64,000 nt of DNA from Cenococcum geophilum 1.58 (lineage: Eukaryota > Ascomycota > Dothideomycetes > Gloniales > Gloniaceae): NCBI GenBank assembly GCA_001692895.1, contig KV748202.1:186001-250000 (forward strand). Direction: 5' to 3'. The notes beneath the pieces were generated by a model. The model saw only the letters and a list, made by a program, of their open reading frames with translations, did not search any database and was not told where the DNA came from. This document shows, piece after piece, positions 35,060 through 47,516 of the stretch. How positions within the stretch are numbered: position 1 is the stretch's first letter; each line of letters starts with the position of its first letter. Made by a program: the position numbers and the translations under genes.

Positions 35060-35377
35060 TGTAAGAGGCTAGTCTGACCGGAACGTATAATTATCTAATT
35101 AATAGTGTAGAATAAGAGTCACAGGTAAGTAGAAGATAAGTTAAGGTAGAACGATCTTTATAAATAAAGGATAAATGCTTTTTAACCTCTTCTATTTAGA
35201 GACTAATTGCTAGTTCTTCTCTAGAGGAGAACCAGCTCCCTATATAATCCTTTTAAGACGCTAATAAAACCCTTTGCCCCTTATCTGTCTAACTATATCT
35301 TCTAGGACGTAGATAGAACATAGATAAGACCTCCTTTTGTCTTATCTAATATATACCTTCTAAGGAATTCCGTTACA
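35060..35377 (-). repeat. gypsy-B 3' LTR
   Basis: Plus strand TGTAAGAGGCTAGTCTGACC to GGAATTCCGTTACA, 318 bp. It ends in canonical TG/CA and is less mutated than the other LTR. Confidence 0.93.
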
Positions 35378-35972
35378 ATTACCTCCCCTTTAAGGGTCTT
35401 AGTCTTTTAAGACTTCGCCTCTACTAAGCTTTTATAAAGTTCTAGCTAAAACCACTAGGGAAAATTCTTAGTAGAAAGGTACTCTATAATGCGGCTTATA
35501 GCTAGTTCTTTACTAGTGTAGAACCTTACTTTATCCTTAGTTCCTCTACTCTTCTCCTACTATAGCTCCTTATAATGCCTTTATAATAAAACTAAAATAA
35601 TAATAATAAAAATTAGATAGGATTTACCTTTCTTATTATAAGAGTTTGTTATAAGTTAATCTAGAGGTTGTCCTATATAACGCGTCCACAAGCCACTATC
35701 CCTATTTACCTAAAATGGGTTCTAATAATAACGTCTTTATTTTAATTTTCTTCTAGTTTATAAGCTGTCGCCTCTTACGCGTCTTTTTATTAATAATACT
35801 ATTCGTCTTATCTTTTAGTAGACTGTTTCCTCTATATTTCTACTTTTAGCTTCTATATCTCTAGCTATTCTTTTATAACTACTTTATTCTCTTTTTATAA
35901 TACATCTATAAGTAATAGGATCCCTATTTTATCTCCGTTAATAATACTAACTCCCTATAATATTCTCTTATA
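35378..35972. other. gypsy-B 3' non-coding stretch
   Basis: About 600 bp from the polypurine tract to the antisense frame. It is T-rich on the plus strand, with no repeat or protein-like frame that I could support. It could hold a promoter or upstream exon of the antisense frame. Confidence 0.4.
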
Positions 35973-36870
35973 ATGGCTTAAGGTTATACTGCGCGTCCCC
36001 AAACTAGCAGTGATGTTGTTTTAATGCCACCCCAGACTACCTCTATTACTCCTATAGTAATCTCTCTAAAGTGCTACCGTCGTTGCGTTTACGCGCTTAC
36101 GCTAGACCCGTCCTACGCCTATAAAATACCTTACTTTAGTAAAAATAAATCTAAGTGTTCCTATTACCGCAGTAGGAGAAAAACCTGCGTTCTAGTATTT
36201 TCTATTCTATCTTATTCTAAATTTCACTAATTATATTAAATCCCCGCTATCTATACATGTAAGACTCGCAAGCTCTATTACGCTATTTAAGATTTCCGCC
36301 TATATCTAAATAGCGATAAATAGGGATAGAAGGTATCCACTCTTACTTATAGGCTTTTTAATTTAATAAGGATTTCCACTACTATAGAGATGTAATAATC
36401 TTAGATATATAGTATCTAAAAGCATATATACGAGCAGCTTACCCTTATAAATAATAACATTCGTACTTTTATACGGGCCTTTTTAGCTAGGTAAGTTTCT
36501 CTAGTAATACGTTTAGGAACTGTGCTAATTCTCTTAGCTAACGGCTTTTAGATCCCTACTTAGATACTAATTTAGAGCTTAAAGATACTAAGGATAGCAA
36601 TAAAAGTTTAGATAAACGTTCTCCTCGCTAGTCTCCCGCCTGTACTAGTCCTTTTAATACCCGTTATTTTAAGAAGAATATTAGTAAAAGTGCTAATGCT
36701 TCTAGGGATAGAGGAGCCGATAATACCATTAATAATAATATTGAGATAGAAGAGGAGGCTCCTGTTACTATTACTAGTATTTAAGTTATTATCTAGCTCT
36801 TTCTTTCTTCTTATAGAATAGCTTTATATAGTGCTTTTTAGGTGCCTTTAGGATGCCCTATTATTAGGAA
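35973..36870 (+). pseudogene. Cysteine-rich reading frame antisense to gypsy-B
   Basis: An ATG at 35973 opens a frame readable through RIP stops: ARPQTSSDVV, then KCYRRCVYALTLDPSYAY and KCSYYRSRRKTCVLV. With Tyr read as lost Cys this is a C-x3-C...C...C-x2-C...C cluster, as in small fungal zinc-binding proteins. Downstream NNNIRTFIRAFLARQVSL-like text is followed, after a frame change near 36530, by an acidic low-complexity stretch (LELKDTKDSNKSLDKRSPR, RDRGADNTINNNIEIEEEAP). It runs opposite to Pol, between the chromodomain and the 3' LTR. The family is not recognised; it could be a captured gene or an antisense gene of this lineage. Confidence 0.5.
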
Positions 36871-39331
36871 TTAACTTTATACTTTAGGGATGCCTTTATT
36901 CTAAGCTTCGGTAACAATTTATATAAAGGTAGTGCACTACTATAATCCCTATATATGATAAACGGGTAGTATTCTTATAGGTGCTTTATAGTTTTTTAAA
37001 ATTTTTTAATTCTTTATAGACTGTCCTTTTACTCCTCTTTATATTATTAACTCTACTATATATCTCTAGTGCTAGACCAAATACTCTCCTTTTATCCCTA
37101 GGGGGTCCTTCTAAATCCCTAAGGCCTTTTCTTATATTACTACTGCTTATTCTTAAATAGCGTCTTCTTTAGATAGTATCCCTAGTAGTTCTCCTATAAA
37201 TTCTATAGGCTTCCCCTTATAGGGTTTTAGGATCCCTATTATAATAGCGAAACATTTCCGTTCTTAATACCTATGCTTAACCTTATAGTTTTAATTTGCG
37301 GGGTCTTCCCTATTATCTTATCTATGGTATATCCAAAACCGTTACCAAATCTTTACCTTTAGTCCTTAGGAAGGTTTTAATTGCCGTATTACATCCCGGC
37401 TGAAGGTGCTCTTTAAGTTCCCAACTATTATACGCCTAAGAGTATCCTTTTTATTAAACTAAAAATTCGCGCTTCTTCTAGCGCCATCTTTAGTCTAGAA
37501 TGTCTTCTATATTCCATTCTAGTTCCCTATTAATTTCGCTAGGTAGTAGTAGTTCTATACTATCTCTTCTCCAGTATAGCTTTAGTAAGGAAATATAAAA
37601 TATAGAATATATTAGGTATAATTTTAGCAATTTTAATTTATAGGCTTAATTTCCTTTAGTTTTCCTAACTATTTTAAAGGGTCTGAGCTACTGGTAATCC
37701 AGATTCTTCTTAATACGTTTTATTTAGATATTTTTTATAAATAGTAAGACTTCGTCTCCTATCTTAAATTCTTTTAGTATATATTTTTTATTATAGTACC
37801 TTTTTTATATAGCCTAGGCGTCTAGTAAGTACTTTTTAAGTTCTTCTCTGCGAATTCTTATTTGCTTAATTCTCTTAGACACTACTAGTACCTCCCTTTT
37901 AGAAATGATATCCTTAACATTCTAAGGGTTATTTACTTTTACCCCAAACAATGCTTTATAAGGGGTCATTTTTATACTACTATAAATGCTTATATTATAT
38001 ACGTATTGCGCTAGAGCTAACTATAATATCTAATTATCCTATTAATAATTAATATAGCAGCGGAGGTAGTGTTCTAATAACGCATTTAGACGCTCCATTA
38101 GCCTATCTATTTATAGGTAGAAGGCAGTACTTATTCTTTACTGTATTTTTAATAAGAGATAGAATGAAGATTAGAATACGTTGTTAAATATAGTATCTCT
38201 ATTAGACACGATTCCCCTTAGCATACTAAATAAGAGCCACTATTCTAAAAATAGGTCTGCTAGTTCTACTACTATAATCATTATTATAATAGCAAAGTAC
38301 CCTAAGAACTTTGTATATCTGTTAACGATTACTAAAATAATATTAGCAACCTCTTCTATTCTTATTTTAGTAAGGGGTAAGCCTATTATAAAATCTATTA
38401 TTAATTCTAATATAGGTCCCTACGGAATAGGAAGCACTAATAACTCGCCGTATAGGCGATATCTAGATATCTATACCCTTTGGTACGTATTATATCTTAA
38501 TATATAGTCCTTAACCTCTTTAGTTATTCTATCCTAAAAGTATTTCCTTTAAACAGCCTTAAGGGTTCTATTAGCACCGTAGTAACCCCTAAGAGGGTTA
38601 TTATAGAAAACCTTTAAAATTTCGTCTTAAACTGCTTGGTCCTTTAGGATATATATAGCACCCTTAAAGCGTAATAAACCCTTTTAGTCTTACTACTATA
38701 GCTTCTTAGTAACTCCGGCTAAGTTAATCTTTACTATATCTTTCTACCTCTCCCTAAAAATAAAGGCGTCCCTCTATTATACTTAAAGAAGAAAATCTAA
38801 AAAGGTTTTATATAGATTACTTACTTCTATTTTACTTACCGCTATTATAAATATAAGGCGTAGCACGAGATGTTTTAAACTATTAGTGCTAGTAGATTCT
38901 TCTACTGTTATACAGTGTACTACGCTATAGATAGGCATCTTACCTATCCCCCTTAAATCTGGATACTCGCAGCTAATACGCCGTTAAGTTAAAGGTGCCG
39001 CGATACCCCTAGCATATCCCGTAGAATTCTCGCTAATTTTAAGGTACGCTAACTTTATAATATCTGCCTAGCCTATAACCTAGTCCGTAACTATATCCTA
39101 CGGCTCTATAATTATAGCGCTTCGTAGCTATATTACCGGGACCTCTACCCTACTACGAAATTCTATAGTTTTAGGGAAAGAGTCTTCTTTCTTTTTAAGC
39201 AAATTTTGCAATATAGGGATTATTTCCCCTATGCTGTCCTAGATCCTTCCTGTTTTATAATCTAGACGTCTTAATAACCTATTAGCGGGATTTATCTTTC
39301 CTAGGCAGTACATAATTTTAAAATTATACTA

Positions 39332-39824
39332 CTGTTCTTTGCAAAAGATCGTGAACTCGCTTAGGGCCGAACGTCGCGCATCTCCTACCCCATTAAAATA
39401 ATATACCCCTCATAACTCTACTAATATAACTTTATATTTTATAAATAGGGCCTTATTTTATAGCACTTTACTAGAGCTATAAAACTAGCCTCTATTTATA
39501 TAAATTAGAGCTATATTAGTAGGGCTGTTAGGGGTATTATAGGGTACTGGTTTTTAGGGCGGGGTAAATAAAATTAGTCAGCGTAGAGCCTCAATTTAAG
39601 TTTCCACAGCTCTATTAAGACACCCCCTGCAGCTCCACCAATATAGCTTTATATTTTGAAAATAAAGTCTTATTTTATAGCTCTAGAATAAAGCTATAAA
39701 ATTAGCTACTATTTATATAAATTAGAGCTATGTTAGTAAAGTTATAGGGGGTATATCGTTTTGATGGGTGGGAGATGCGCGACGTTCGGCCCTAAGCGAG
39801 TTTATAATCTTTTGCTAAGGACAG
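39332..39824. mobile_element. 493-bp long-TIR MITE, TA target
   Basis: The ends are inverse copies over 90 bases or more (CTGTTCTTTGCAAAAGATC..., AACTCGCTTAGGGCCGAACG). It is flanked by TA on each side. Deletion with one TA restores the gypsy-B RNase H frame Leu-Leu-(Gln)-Tyr-Asn-Phe-Lys. The inside is two smaller fold-backs around AGAGCTATATTAGTAGGGC-like text. TA duplication suggests Tc1/mariner; no transposase. Confidence 0.82.
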
Positions 39825-41971
39825 TATAATAGTGCCTCTGCCTATCTAGCTTATTAACCGCTTAATACCTTTATAGTTATAAAGTATTCTAGATTATTAT
39901 AGTCTATAAGGACTTTAATAAGGTAATTGCTTCCTATACAATAATATCGCTAGTGCTTTATTACTGCGACTATTGCAAGTAACTCCTGGTTATATATTAT
40001 ATAACGCTATTCTATAGGGGTTATTTTCCTTAACTAAAACACCACAGGATACTATTCTCCGTCTTTTAATTAAGATATAATTACCCCTAGGGCGAAGCTA
40101 GATATATCCGTTTTAAGGTATATATATAGCTCCTAGTAGAAGTATATTAGAATAGGCGCTAACGTAAATAAATCCTTTAACTAGTTTATAGCCTACTTAG
40201 CAGCTTCCCTAAATATAAAGGGTTCTAACTTCTTACTATTTTTAGATTCTTTTAGTAGATTAGTAATTAGGAGTATTACTTATAAATAGTAAACAATAAA
40301 TATTTAGTAGAAGTTCGCTGTGCCTAAGAAAACCTACACTTCTCTAAATATTATAGGGTAGGGCTATTCCCTAATAGTGTCTACCCGACTTTTCTCTATT
40401 AACACTCTCTTAACGCTAATAATAAAGCCTAAAAAATTAATGCTAGTAGCATAGAATATACACTTTTTAGGTTTATATAGAGCTTATATTCCTATAGTCT
40501 TTTTAGTACTATTCGTATATAGTATATATATGCTTCGTAGTTATTAAAGTAGACTATAATATTATTAAGGTAAACCATATATATCGTGTCTAATAGGCCC
40601 AATAATGCCTTATTAATATAGGCCTAAAATATTACCGGTGCGTTAGTAAGCCTAAATGGCATTACTAGGTACTTAAAGTAGCCATACTATGTTTAGAACG
40701 CCGTTTTCCACTTATTGCCGGCTTTAATCCGGATTTAATGGTATATATCTTTTAGATCTAATTTTATAAATATCTTTATACCTAATAGTCTATTAATAAG
40801 CTCCTCTATTAAGGGTAATAGGTAGCAATTCTTTATAGTAATCTTATTTAGCGCCTAATAGTTAATATAGAGGTAAAGGGTCTTATCCTTCTTAGGTATA
40901 AATATAATTAATACCCCTACTAGGCTTATAGAGAGCCAAATCTATCCTCTTTAAAGATTGTCTACTATATATTAACGTAGTACTACTAGCTTATTTTCTA
41001 ATAGGTTATATAGTAGTCTAAAAGGAGGTTATTTATCCCCTATGTTTATCTTATACTTAACTAATATAGGGTTAGGTAAGGTTTATACAGCTTCTTTACT
41101 AGAAATATCCTCTAAGTCTATATATTCCTATAGGATCTCTAATTCCTTAACTATATATAGCCGGACATCTAAAAATAAATATCCCGTATCCCCGTTCTTA
41201 GTATTAAAAGTAGTATATATAGTATATACCCACCCTTTTTCTTATATATAGTTTAAGAAAGTCTTTTAATCTTTAACTATAATACGCGGTTAAAACTTCC
41301 GATGTTAATATAAGGCTAAAGGCCAATTAATATCTGGATTAACTTAATAAAGCTATAGGTATCCTAAAACAAGGTTATACCCCTTAATTTCTACGGCATA
41401 GAAGCGTATCTCCTACGTATCCTATAGACTATTGCGGTTCTAGCTGGCTATAAAAAAGCCTATTCCCCGTAGTATAGAATCTAGTAGCCTCTAATACTTT
41501 AAACGGTGCGCGCCTATAAGCCGCTAAGGTCTAAATCTAATTCTTTTACTAGTAATTAAGAAATAAACCCTATAGTTACGCCACTGTCTATAAGGCAGTC
41601 TCGCGTTACCTATTTATTATTAACTTAAATAGAAACAGGAATAACTATACGGTAGTTTACTCCCTCCTTCTCTTACTAGCCTAGTATAAGGGAGTAAAGA
41701 TTTACTAGGCTCTCTCTTTTTCTAATTAATCTAACTCTTATTTCTTCTACTAGTAGAAGCGCTTTATATAGCCCTTTTTACCGCAGTTATAATAAATACG
41801 TGACTTTTAGTTTTACTTATTTGGATTAAGTTTTTACCTATTATTATTCTAGGGCTAATTAGCGTTACTCTAGGGCTTTAAAGCCTGCTCGCGTTATTCT
41901 TCCGTAAAGTAGTTAGGTTGGAATCTACCCCTATTATTAAAGCTAGGTCTAGTCCTACGCTCTTTATTATT

Positions 41972-42035
41972 NGNGTCTTATTCCTTTNNCTTNNCNNNAT
42001 ANTCTCTTTTAGNATTTTTAATCCGAGTANCTTTA
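41972..42035. other. Stretch with ambiguous bases
   Basis: About eleven N bases scattered in the gypsy-B Gag region; others lie at 17682-17689 and 51653-51702. They look like uncertain base calls in AT-rich repeats rather than a scaffold gap. Confidence 0.8.
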
Positions 42036-42916
42036 GANATAAGCTTTTCTTAAGAGGTAGGAATTTCGCCCTTCTCCTATATAGCCTGTTAAATCTTAGG
42101 TTATAACTTAGTAAGTAGCTAGTAAAGTTATATAGTGTTATTCTATAGGTCTAAGTAGGGTATATTATCTTCTAGTTCTTCTAAGTAGTTTTATAAACTA
42201 GACTATACTCTAGCCTTTTTGCTATTTAGCGTTATAATATCGCTAGTTATAATCTATCCCTTAATTAGTAGGGTTTTAGACCTAATTAACTAACTAGGAC
42301 TTAAGTTTGCTAAATTTAAGGGGTATAGTAAGTTTCTTCTTATAGCGTGTCTATAAACTCTTAACGGTACTACGCAGGAAGGTAAAAGCAATTAGTGTCT
42401 AATTATACTTATTAGAGTAATATTTCGGATCTAGCCGAAACTTAGTTTTATATTAATAGATAAAACGATTATAGTTCCGGAGACTATTACTATAGTACTT
42501 ATTAGGTTCCTTTATGCGGAATTTAGGTTTTTCTAATATTACCGCGTAGTATAGCGTTACCCCTTTAAGTCCACTTCGTGTCTAGGGTGTCTATACTTCC
42601 CCTAATTGTCCTTATAATTGTTCTTAGTAGTTTTAATATACTTATCTTAATTATATCTCTAACTCCTTTATTTTTTATAGGGTCTTATATAACGACCACT
42701 CTAATAACTCCCTAGTGGTAATTATTCCTAAGGGTCTTATAAGGTTAGACGGACTAGCCATAGCTTCTTTATAAGAAGAGGAAATGCGCTCCTCTAGGGA
42801 GACTCTTTAAGCCTCTTATAGTAGGGGCGTCATTTCGGGGGGTAAGGAGGTATAGCCCGTCATCGTTAATTAATAGCCGTACGTTCCTTCTATAAAGGAT
42901 TAAAAGTGATTAGAAT

Positions 42917-43234
42917 TATAAGAGGCTAGTTTACCCGGAATATATAATTATCTAATTAATAGTATAGAATAAGAGTTATAGGTAAGTAGAAGATAAGTTA
43001 AGGTAGAACGATCTTTATAAATAAAGGATAAATACTTTTTAACCTCTTTTATTTAGAGACTAATTGCTAGTTCTTCTCTAGAGGAGAACTAGCTCCCTAT
43101 ATAATCTTTTTAAAACGCTAGTAAAACCCTTTACCCCTTATCTATCTAACTATGTCTTTTAGGACGTAGATAGAATATAGATAAGACCTCCTTCTGTCTT
43201 ATCTAATATGTACCTTTTAGGGAATTTTGTTATA
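42917..43234 (-). repeat. gypsy-B 5' LTR
   Basis: Plus strand TATAAGAGGCTAGTTTACCC to GGAATTTTGTTATA, 318 bp; TG and CA ends decayed to TA. Almost all differences from the 3' LTR are transitions toward A/T. Confidence 0.92.
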
Positions 43235-43239
43235 ATTAA

Positions 43240-46200
43240 TTTATTAATTTTTATATCTTACTTATCAAATTTTCTAATTTATTCCTATTAAGCTCTACGT
43301 TTAAAAATATAGGGTATAGTTTCTTAAAGCGTTTAGGGGGCAGTAGAATTTATAATTAATTTATAATCCGTTTATTAGAGGCGTTTATAGGTAAGTCCTA
43401 TAATTATTATATTAATAAGTTAGGCTTTTAATTAAGTTTATTAGGTTAGTATATAATTTTAAAGTTAAATTATAAAAGGTATTTAGTCTAATAAATTTAG
43501 CGTTATATTAATTACTTTATAGTTATAAAGTACTATAAATTTTTATAGTCCGTTAATACGCATATTAGGAATAATAATTCTTTAAGTTTTAAACGCTATT
43601 ATTTAAAGCATCTAATAATTATAAGCAGTTCCTTATTATATATCTTATAGTTTAATTTAGTAGGGGTAAGTTTCTAAGAGAGAAAGGCTACTAGGCGCAG
43701 CTCGCTGTTCTTATTATATTATAATAATACTCCTCCTAATATATAATTAGACAAGTCTATTTTAATAATATATTTAAGGTCTAAATTAAAGTAAATAAGA
43801 ATTAAAGTAGTTATAAAGCAATATTTTAGGTTGTTAAAAGCTTATTTATATTTAGTAGTCTATTTAAATTATATATATTTTCTTATTAAGTTTACTAATA
43901 GCTAAATAATTTTCAAGAAGTAATTAATAAATTAATAGTAAAAATTTGCATATCCTAAAAATCCTTAGATGTTTTATATACTACTAAGACTTTTCTAGTT
44001 TATAATTATAGCAATTTTCTTAGGGTCTATTTTAATTCCGTTATAGGATATAATTAGGCCTAAGTATATAACTTTAAACGTATAAAACTTATATTTCTTA
44101 ATATTATATTATAAGCCCGCGTCTTATAGGCGTTTAAAAACTATTTAGATATACTTCTAATACTTAAAAAGCAAAGATAAATAAATTAAGATATTATTAA
44201 TATATATAGTAATAAATATATTAAGGAATTCGCGAAGCGTATTATTAATATATTACTAAAATATACTAGGACCGTTCTTTATACTAAATAGCATTACTAG
44301 GTATTTAAAAAGTCCCTATTATATATAGAAAGCTATATACTTCTTATCTCCTTTATAAACACGGATTTAATTAAAGGCAGTAACTACGTTAAGCTTTATA
44401 AAGTATTATACTTTTACTAAGTAGTTAAGTATTTCTTAAAGTAGAGGAATTAAATATTAGTTTTAAATTATAATTATATTTAGGGCTTAATAATTAATAT
44501 AAAACCTTAAGCCTACTTTAGGTTTCTTATTAAATAGTATAGGTAAGATAAATAGTAATTAACTAGGGCAAATAAATCTTTTCCCTAGGTGCTCTTTAAG
44601 GTATTATTATATTATAAGCAGCTCTTTTTATAATATACCGTATAATAGGCCGAACTTTAGTATTATACTAGGTTTAAGTTCTATCTTAAAATTATACTTA
44701 TCTTAATACGGGGGTAGTTAGTTTATAAATTATTTCTTAAACGTATTAATTAGATTATAATATTCTTTAGGTATAAGAGGTTAGGGGTTAATATATTACT
44801 TTAGTTCTAATACCTTTTTAATATCTTTTAGTGTTATAGTAAAGATCTTATAGTCTTATTTTCTTACTAATAAATTAAAGGATGCGGCTTATATTATATA
44901 ATTTTTAAAGGGTTTTAATATATTATCTTCGCATTCTTTACCGCGATTAGTAGTTATAACCTTTTTATATTAGTTTAAGGTTTATAGCAAGGGTAATTTA
45001 TATTATATTAAACTTAAATAGTTATATGCATATTTATAGGGCAGGTAGTATTTTAAATAATAGCTTTAGTAGTAGGTTATATAGAACTTAAGTATTTTTT
45101 TTTAACTTAGCTAATTAAAGGGTTATATTATTTTAGCTATCCGTATTTAAGTATTTGTCGGTATCACCCGGGGGGGTACTGCAATTGCAATATAAGGTAA
45201 CTGGTTCTTGGTTTATTCGTGTCTATCTTTTATCTACTTAAGGAGAGAGAAAGGGGTAGTAAAGGTCGGGCTATCTATCGGGCCGTAGGTAGTCAGGTGA
45301 CCTACGCTACGCCATACGGCCCCTACCGCATACGCTCCACGTTAGATATTTATAACCTCTATTTATACAGACAGTATTACTTTATAATACTTTAAGGATA
45401 TTATAAATAGAGAAACGTATTTAAGGTATTTACTTATCTATAATTTTATAAAAGCGTAGTACGTTAGTTTACTATATATTAAGGGTTTACTATTAAAGCC
45501 TTATAGGCCTTAGAGCTTATTAAGTTTTTTTTAAATTTAGGCGTTAGGTTTTTGCGTAGTTTATATTAATAGAGCCTATACTAGTAGCTCCGCTATCTAT
45601 TAGGATTTATACCTCCTTTTATTTTTTAAGTATTTAAATTTTATTAAGTATATTAAGGGAGTTGTATTATATATTAGCGCTAAAAGAGCCTAAAAACTTA
45701 TACTCTTCTACTTCTTATCCTAAGGCGCAACTTAGCCTTAAGATAATTTGTTTTCCAAATTAATTAAAGGTAAGATACTTTATAGTAACTAAGTATAATT
45801 TAAGGACTAAGAGGAACTACGTTAAATCTTTTTAAAAGGGTAAGTTTGGTAATTTCTTTAAATATATCCCCTTTTACTATATATAAAGCATTCTTTATTT
45901 ACGGCTTATATTTTTTATTTATTAGTTCCTAAGGGTATATAGGATTAAGTAGTATTAAGGTTTATAGGGTTATATATAGGGCTTTTTAGTTTTAAAGACA
46001 GATCGCGCTTTAGGGTATATACCGGTTTTATAAAGTTTTAAATATAAGGTATAGTTGGCTTTAAAAAATAAGTCTATTTGTTATATTAAAGGTCCTTATT
46101 AATTTATTAACATATTATAGCAATTTAAATAAGTCCTTTAGTAGTTCTTTACCTACTAACTATACTTTAATCCTATCTAAAATAGCTTAATGGAGAGCAG

Positions 46201-46911
46201 TAACTCTAGCGGCTTTATTCTAATATAGTTTACTAATAAGGCCTAAAAATTTTTTTTAAAAAAAAGCTAGTAAAGTCTTGGTTCCATTATTATAGGGTTT
46301 TAAGTTTAGTAATAGCTATATATTCGCGGCTAGTGTTATTATATATTTATTCTAATAGAGAGATAAAGATTTTAAAATTAATAAAGGTACTATTATAAAA
46401 GAATAGGTCTATAGTTTATATAGCGTCTTTACTTAAATAAGATATTCTATAGCTAATCTTGCTAGCTTTAATAGGGTATTAGTTATAGTTTATTAAAAGT
46501 TTAAAACAGAGCTTAGTTATAAAGGGATATAGGATATTTTAATTTCTATTAAATATTAGAGGGTTAGGGAGCTTTTTAGATTTTATAATAGGTATTAGGT
46601 TTATTATAGGTATAGGTTAAGCTACTATTACTAGTTTAGGGTTTATATATAGTTATTTTAATTTTATTTATAGGTGTTACTATTAGGATCTTTAACGTAA
46701 GTACTTTAAGGTTACAAAGTTCTTCGCGAATTACTCCTATTAATTACTAGTATTAAGCTTTTAATATCGCTCGCTATTAGGCCAAAGCATCTGTAAAGGA
46801 CTGTTATATTATAGTTAACTGTTCCCTAACTAGGGCTATAATGCTTATAGTTAACGCGGTAGGTTTAAGTTTGTTTACTATTTTAATAGTAGTTGTTTTA
46901 ATATAATATAA
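43240..46911 (-). pseudogene. gypsy-C Gag, protease, reverse transcriptase and RNase H remnant
   Basis: On the minus strand Gag comes first (poorly preserved, about 46900-45600), then a protease-like part (QGFNSKPLIYSKLTYYAF, about 45400-45520). The RT core reads YIAFYIQQGLFKYLVMLFSI and NIFITIYINNILIYF (about 44200-44350; catalytic Asp to Asn), then KYKFYTFKVIYLGLIISYNG. RNase H reads DLSNYILGGVLLQYNKNSEL and YNKELLIIIRCFK (about 43620-43780). This arrangement is typical of MAGGY-like chromoviruses. Extreme RIP: stops occur every few codons. Split by the 190-bp insertion and, at the end of RNase H, by gypsy-B. Confidence 0.8.
45157..45346. mobile_element. 190-bp GC-rich insertion in gypsy-C
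   Basis: A sharply GC-rich island (GGTATCACCCGGGGGGGTAC ... CCATACGGCCCCTACCGCAT) lies in very AT-rich sequence, flanked by TATTT at 45152-45156 and 45347-45351. A 5-bp TSD and this size fit a solo LTR or small non-autonomous element, but the ends are not clear TG/CA. No ORF, and no other copy in the window. Confidence 0.6.
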
Positions 46912-46998
46912 TATAAGGGCGCGAAGAGACTTTAGGGAAGATTTAAAGGAATAATATAAATTCTATCTAAATCTAAGGGTATATAGCTCTCGCTAAGA

Positions 46999-47474
46999 TA
47001 TTACGGACGCTTTAAGTATAATATTACGACTATTAAGAAGGGGGTTGGAAGAAGCTAGTTAGTTAATATAGGTACGGTCCAGAATGGATCCGGTAGAGCT
47101 ATATAATAAGAAATAGTAGCTAAGGTTATATAACGTTATACGCAGTATACGCAATATATAAGGGGAACGCATATATAATACGTATAATGCGTATATTATA
47201 TATAAAGGGGATTTCTTAGTGTAATAAAAGAATAAAAAATTAAAAAGGTTTAATTATAATAATTGTGAAATACAGGAATACGGTTGTGTATTTAAAGGAC
47301 TATAGTCCCTACTTAGATAGTTCTCTCCTTTACAGTAAATCTTAGAATATAATTAGAGTTAATCTATTAGGCAACCACTCCACTAGTTATTATTACATTA
47401 TTAACTTCCTATTTACCTATATACCTAGCCTATTAATAAGTCCACCGTAGTTCTTACTATAAGGTTTCGTTATA
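46999..47474 (+). repeat. gypsy-A 5' LTR
   Basis: TATTACGGACGCTTTAAG to GGTTTCGTTATA. Carries about 60 bp (around GTAATAAAAGAATAAAAAAT, about 47220-47275) missing in the 3' LTR. Confidence 0.92.
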
Positions 47475-47516
47475 TATTTACTACTAAAGTTATAGTATTA
47501 ATAAAGTCGAATAATA

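Larger units (their letters stand above)
37400..42900 (-). pseudogene. gypsy-B Gag-Pol polyprotein remnant
   Basis: Read on the minus strand. The zinc knuckle YYNCGKKGYIKRFY is at about 41770-41825 (CCHC with two Cys now Tyr). The protease RDCLIDSGVTIGFIS follows at about 41530-41600. The reverse transcriptase shows MPFGLTNAPVIFQAYIN and MVYLNNIIVY (40560-40660), the latter the family's YxDD with Asp to Asn. RNase H ends QYNFKIMYCLGKINPANRLL (about 39250-39330), where the MITE is inserted. Integrase is shown by MERLNALLEHYLRCYINYQQ and MTPYKALFGVK (37950-38110). A chromodomain EDILDQRWRQKKREFLVQ.KGY is near 37430-37530. N bases blur 41972-42035. Confidence 0.88.
35060..43234 (-). mobile_element. 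Ty3/gypsy chromovirus gypsy-B
   Basis: Two 318-bp LTRs (35060-35377 and 42917-43234), TSD ATTAA at 35055-35059 and 43235-43239, and a minus-strand polypurine tract AAAGGGGAGGTAAT next to the left LTR. It is inserted between RNase H and integrase of gypsy-C. Internal order on the minus strand is Gag, protease, RT, RNase H, integrase, chromodomain. About 2 kb between the chromodomain and the 3' LTR hold an antisense frame. It contains a 493-bp MITE. Confidence 0.93.
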
